From Pseudomonadota bacterium (GTDB taxonomy: Bacteria > Pseudomonadota > Gammaproteobacteria > Burkholderiales > Casimicrobiaceae): 5,614 nucleotides of DNA. The notes under the pieces are model-generated. The model searched no databases. It was given only the letters and a program-made list of their open reading frames with translations, and was not told where the DNA came from. Shown here piece after piece: positions 5,078 to 5,614 of this stretch. Location of the stretch: the NCBI GenBank assembly GCA_029571495.1, contig JAKPSO010000659.1, positions 1-5,614 of the forward strand. Reading direction: 5' to 3'. Numbering within the stretch: position 1 is the first letter of the stretch; each line of letters begins with the position of its first letter. Both the position numbers and the translations under genes were made by a program.

Positions 5078-5614
5078 TCAGCGCCGTTCGCCCACGCGCA
5101 CAACCTTGAGCGCGTTGGTGCCGCCGCTCTTGCCCATCGGTTCGCCGCAGGTGAGAACGATGACGTCGTCCTTCGCTAATTTGCCGCGATTCGCGACAGC
5201 GTCCTCGGCGGCTTGCAGCGCAAGCTCGCGATCCTCGACAAACGGAACGACGACCGGACGCACACCGCGGTAGAGCGCCGCACGCCGCGCTGCGCCAACT
5301 TCGGGCGTGAGCGCGTAGATCGGCACGCCGCTGTCGTGGCGGCTCATCCACAGCGCAGTGGAGCCCGACGTGGATAGTGCCGCGATGGCTTTCGCGTTCA
5401 GGTGGAACGCCGCGAATAACGCCGCCATCGCGATGGTTTGGTCAACGCGCGCGAAATGCTGGTTGATGAAATCACGATCGAGCTCGTAAACCTGCGAGCG
5501 CTCGGCCTCGTACGCGATGGCGGCCATCGCGCGAATCGTCTCCACCGGATATTTGCCGGTCGCGGATTCGGCCGAAAGCATCACTGCATCGGTGCCGTCG
5601 AGCACGGCGTTGGC
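5078..5614 (-). CDS. pyk: Pyruvate kinase, C-terminal part
   Basis: The last 178 codons of pyruvate kinase, the cytosolic glycolytic enzyme converting phosphoenolpyruvate and ADP to pyruvate and ATP. The start is beyond the right edge; full-length enzymes are about 470-490 residues. The visible part opens with the conserved end of the barrel domain, ANAVLDGTDAVMLSAES followed by ATGKYPVETI. It continues through the allosteric C-terminal domain: AIAALSTSGSTALWMSRH, then VPIYALTPE and LYRGVRPV, and near the end DDVIVLTCGEPMG-KSGGTN-ALKVVRVG. Lengths and motifs look intact. It is in the same orientation as coaBC but separated from it by a terminator and the REP doublet, so they are probably separate transcription units. 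Confidence 0.95.
   Translation of the reverse strand, partial: ANAVLDGTDAVMLSAESATGKYPVETIRAMAAIAYEAERSQVYELDRDFINQHFARVDQTIAMAALFAAFHLNAKAIAALSTSGSTALWMSRHDSGVPIYALTPEVGAARRAALYRGVRPVVVPFVEDRELALQAAEDAVANRGKLAKDDVIVLTCGEPMGKSGGTNALKVVRVGERR

Overview
The window fits a chromosomal segment of a moderately GC-rich Gram-negative proteobacterium, most likely a betaproteobacterium or a close gammaproteobacterial relative such as Xanthomonadales. The evidence is a DUF3025 gene, a group IVa-type pilin driven by a sigma54/IHF-style promoter, a TfpX/TfpZ-type pilin accessory protein and a bifunctional coaBC. The assignment rests on recognising families by eye; no database search was possible.

Layout, left to right. 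The window opens inside the 3' end of a membrane-anchored protein resembling the zinc-ribbon/TFIIB-type family (1-329, +). One base later a DUF3025 gene starts (331-1092, +). Then comes about 280 bp of densely organised regulatory DNA holding helically phased GTCA/TGAC elements, three abutting dyads with centres 16 bp apart, a full match to the IHF consensus and a sigma54 -24/-12 promoter. This drives the major type IV pilin gene pilA (1371-1895, +). pilA is followed by a structured 3' UTR and a strong UUCG-loop terminator. About 670 bp with no recognisable gene separates it from tfpZ (2678-3412, +).

coaBC (3586-4845, -) converges on tfpZ. It makes phosphopantetheine for coenzyme A. Just upstream of its start codon lies an 89-bp inverted pair of GTAG-headed palindromes, which looks like a REP doublet (REPIN/BIME). 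Beyond it, a rho-independent terminator closes pyk, whose last 178 codons run off the right edge (5078-5614, -).

Functionally, pilA and tfpZ form a type IV pilus module: TfpZ-like proteins are membrane accessory factors paired with particular pilin alleles. coaBC and pyk are housekeeping genes that simply flank it. I saw no phage, insertion sequence, CRISPR array, tRNA or rRNA. The least ordinary items are the pilA regulatory region, a lysine in the hydrophobic N-terminal helix of the pilin, and the REPIN-like element placed against the coaBC start.
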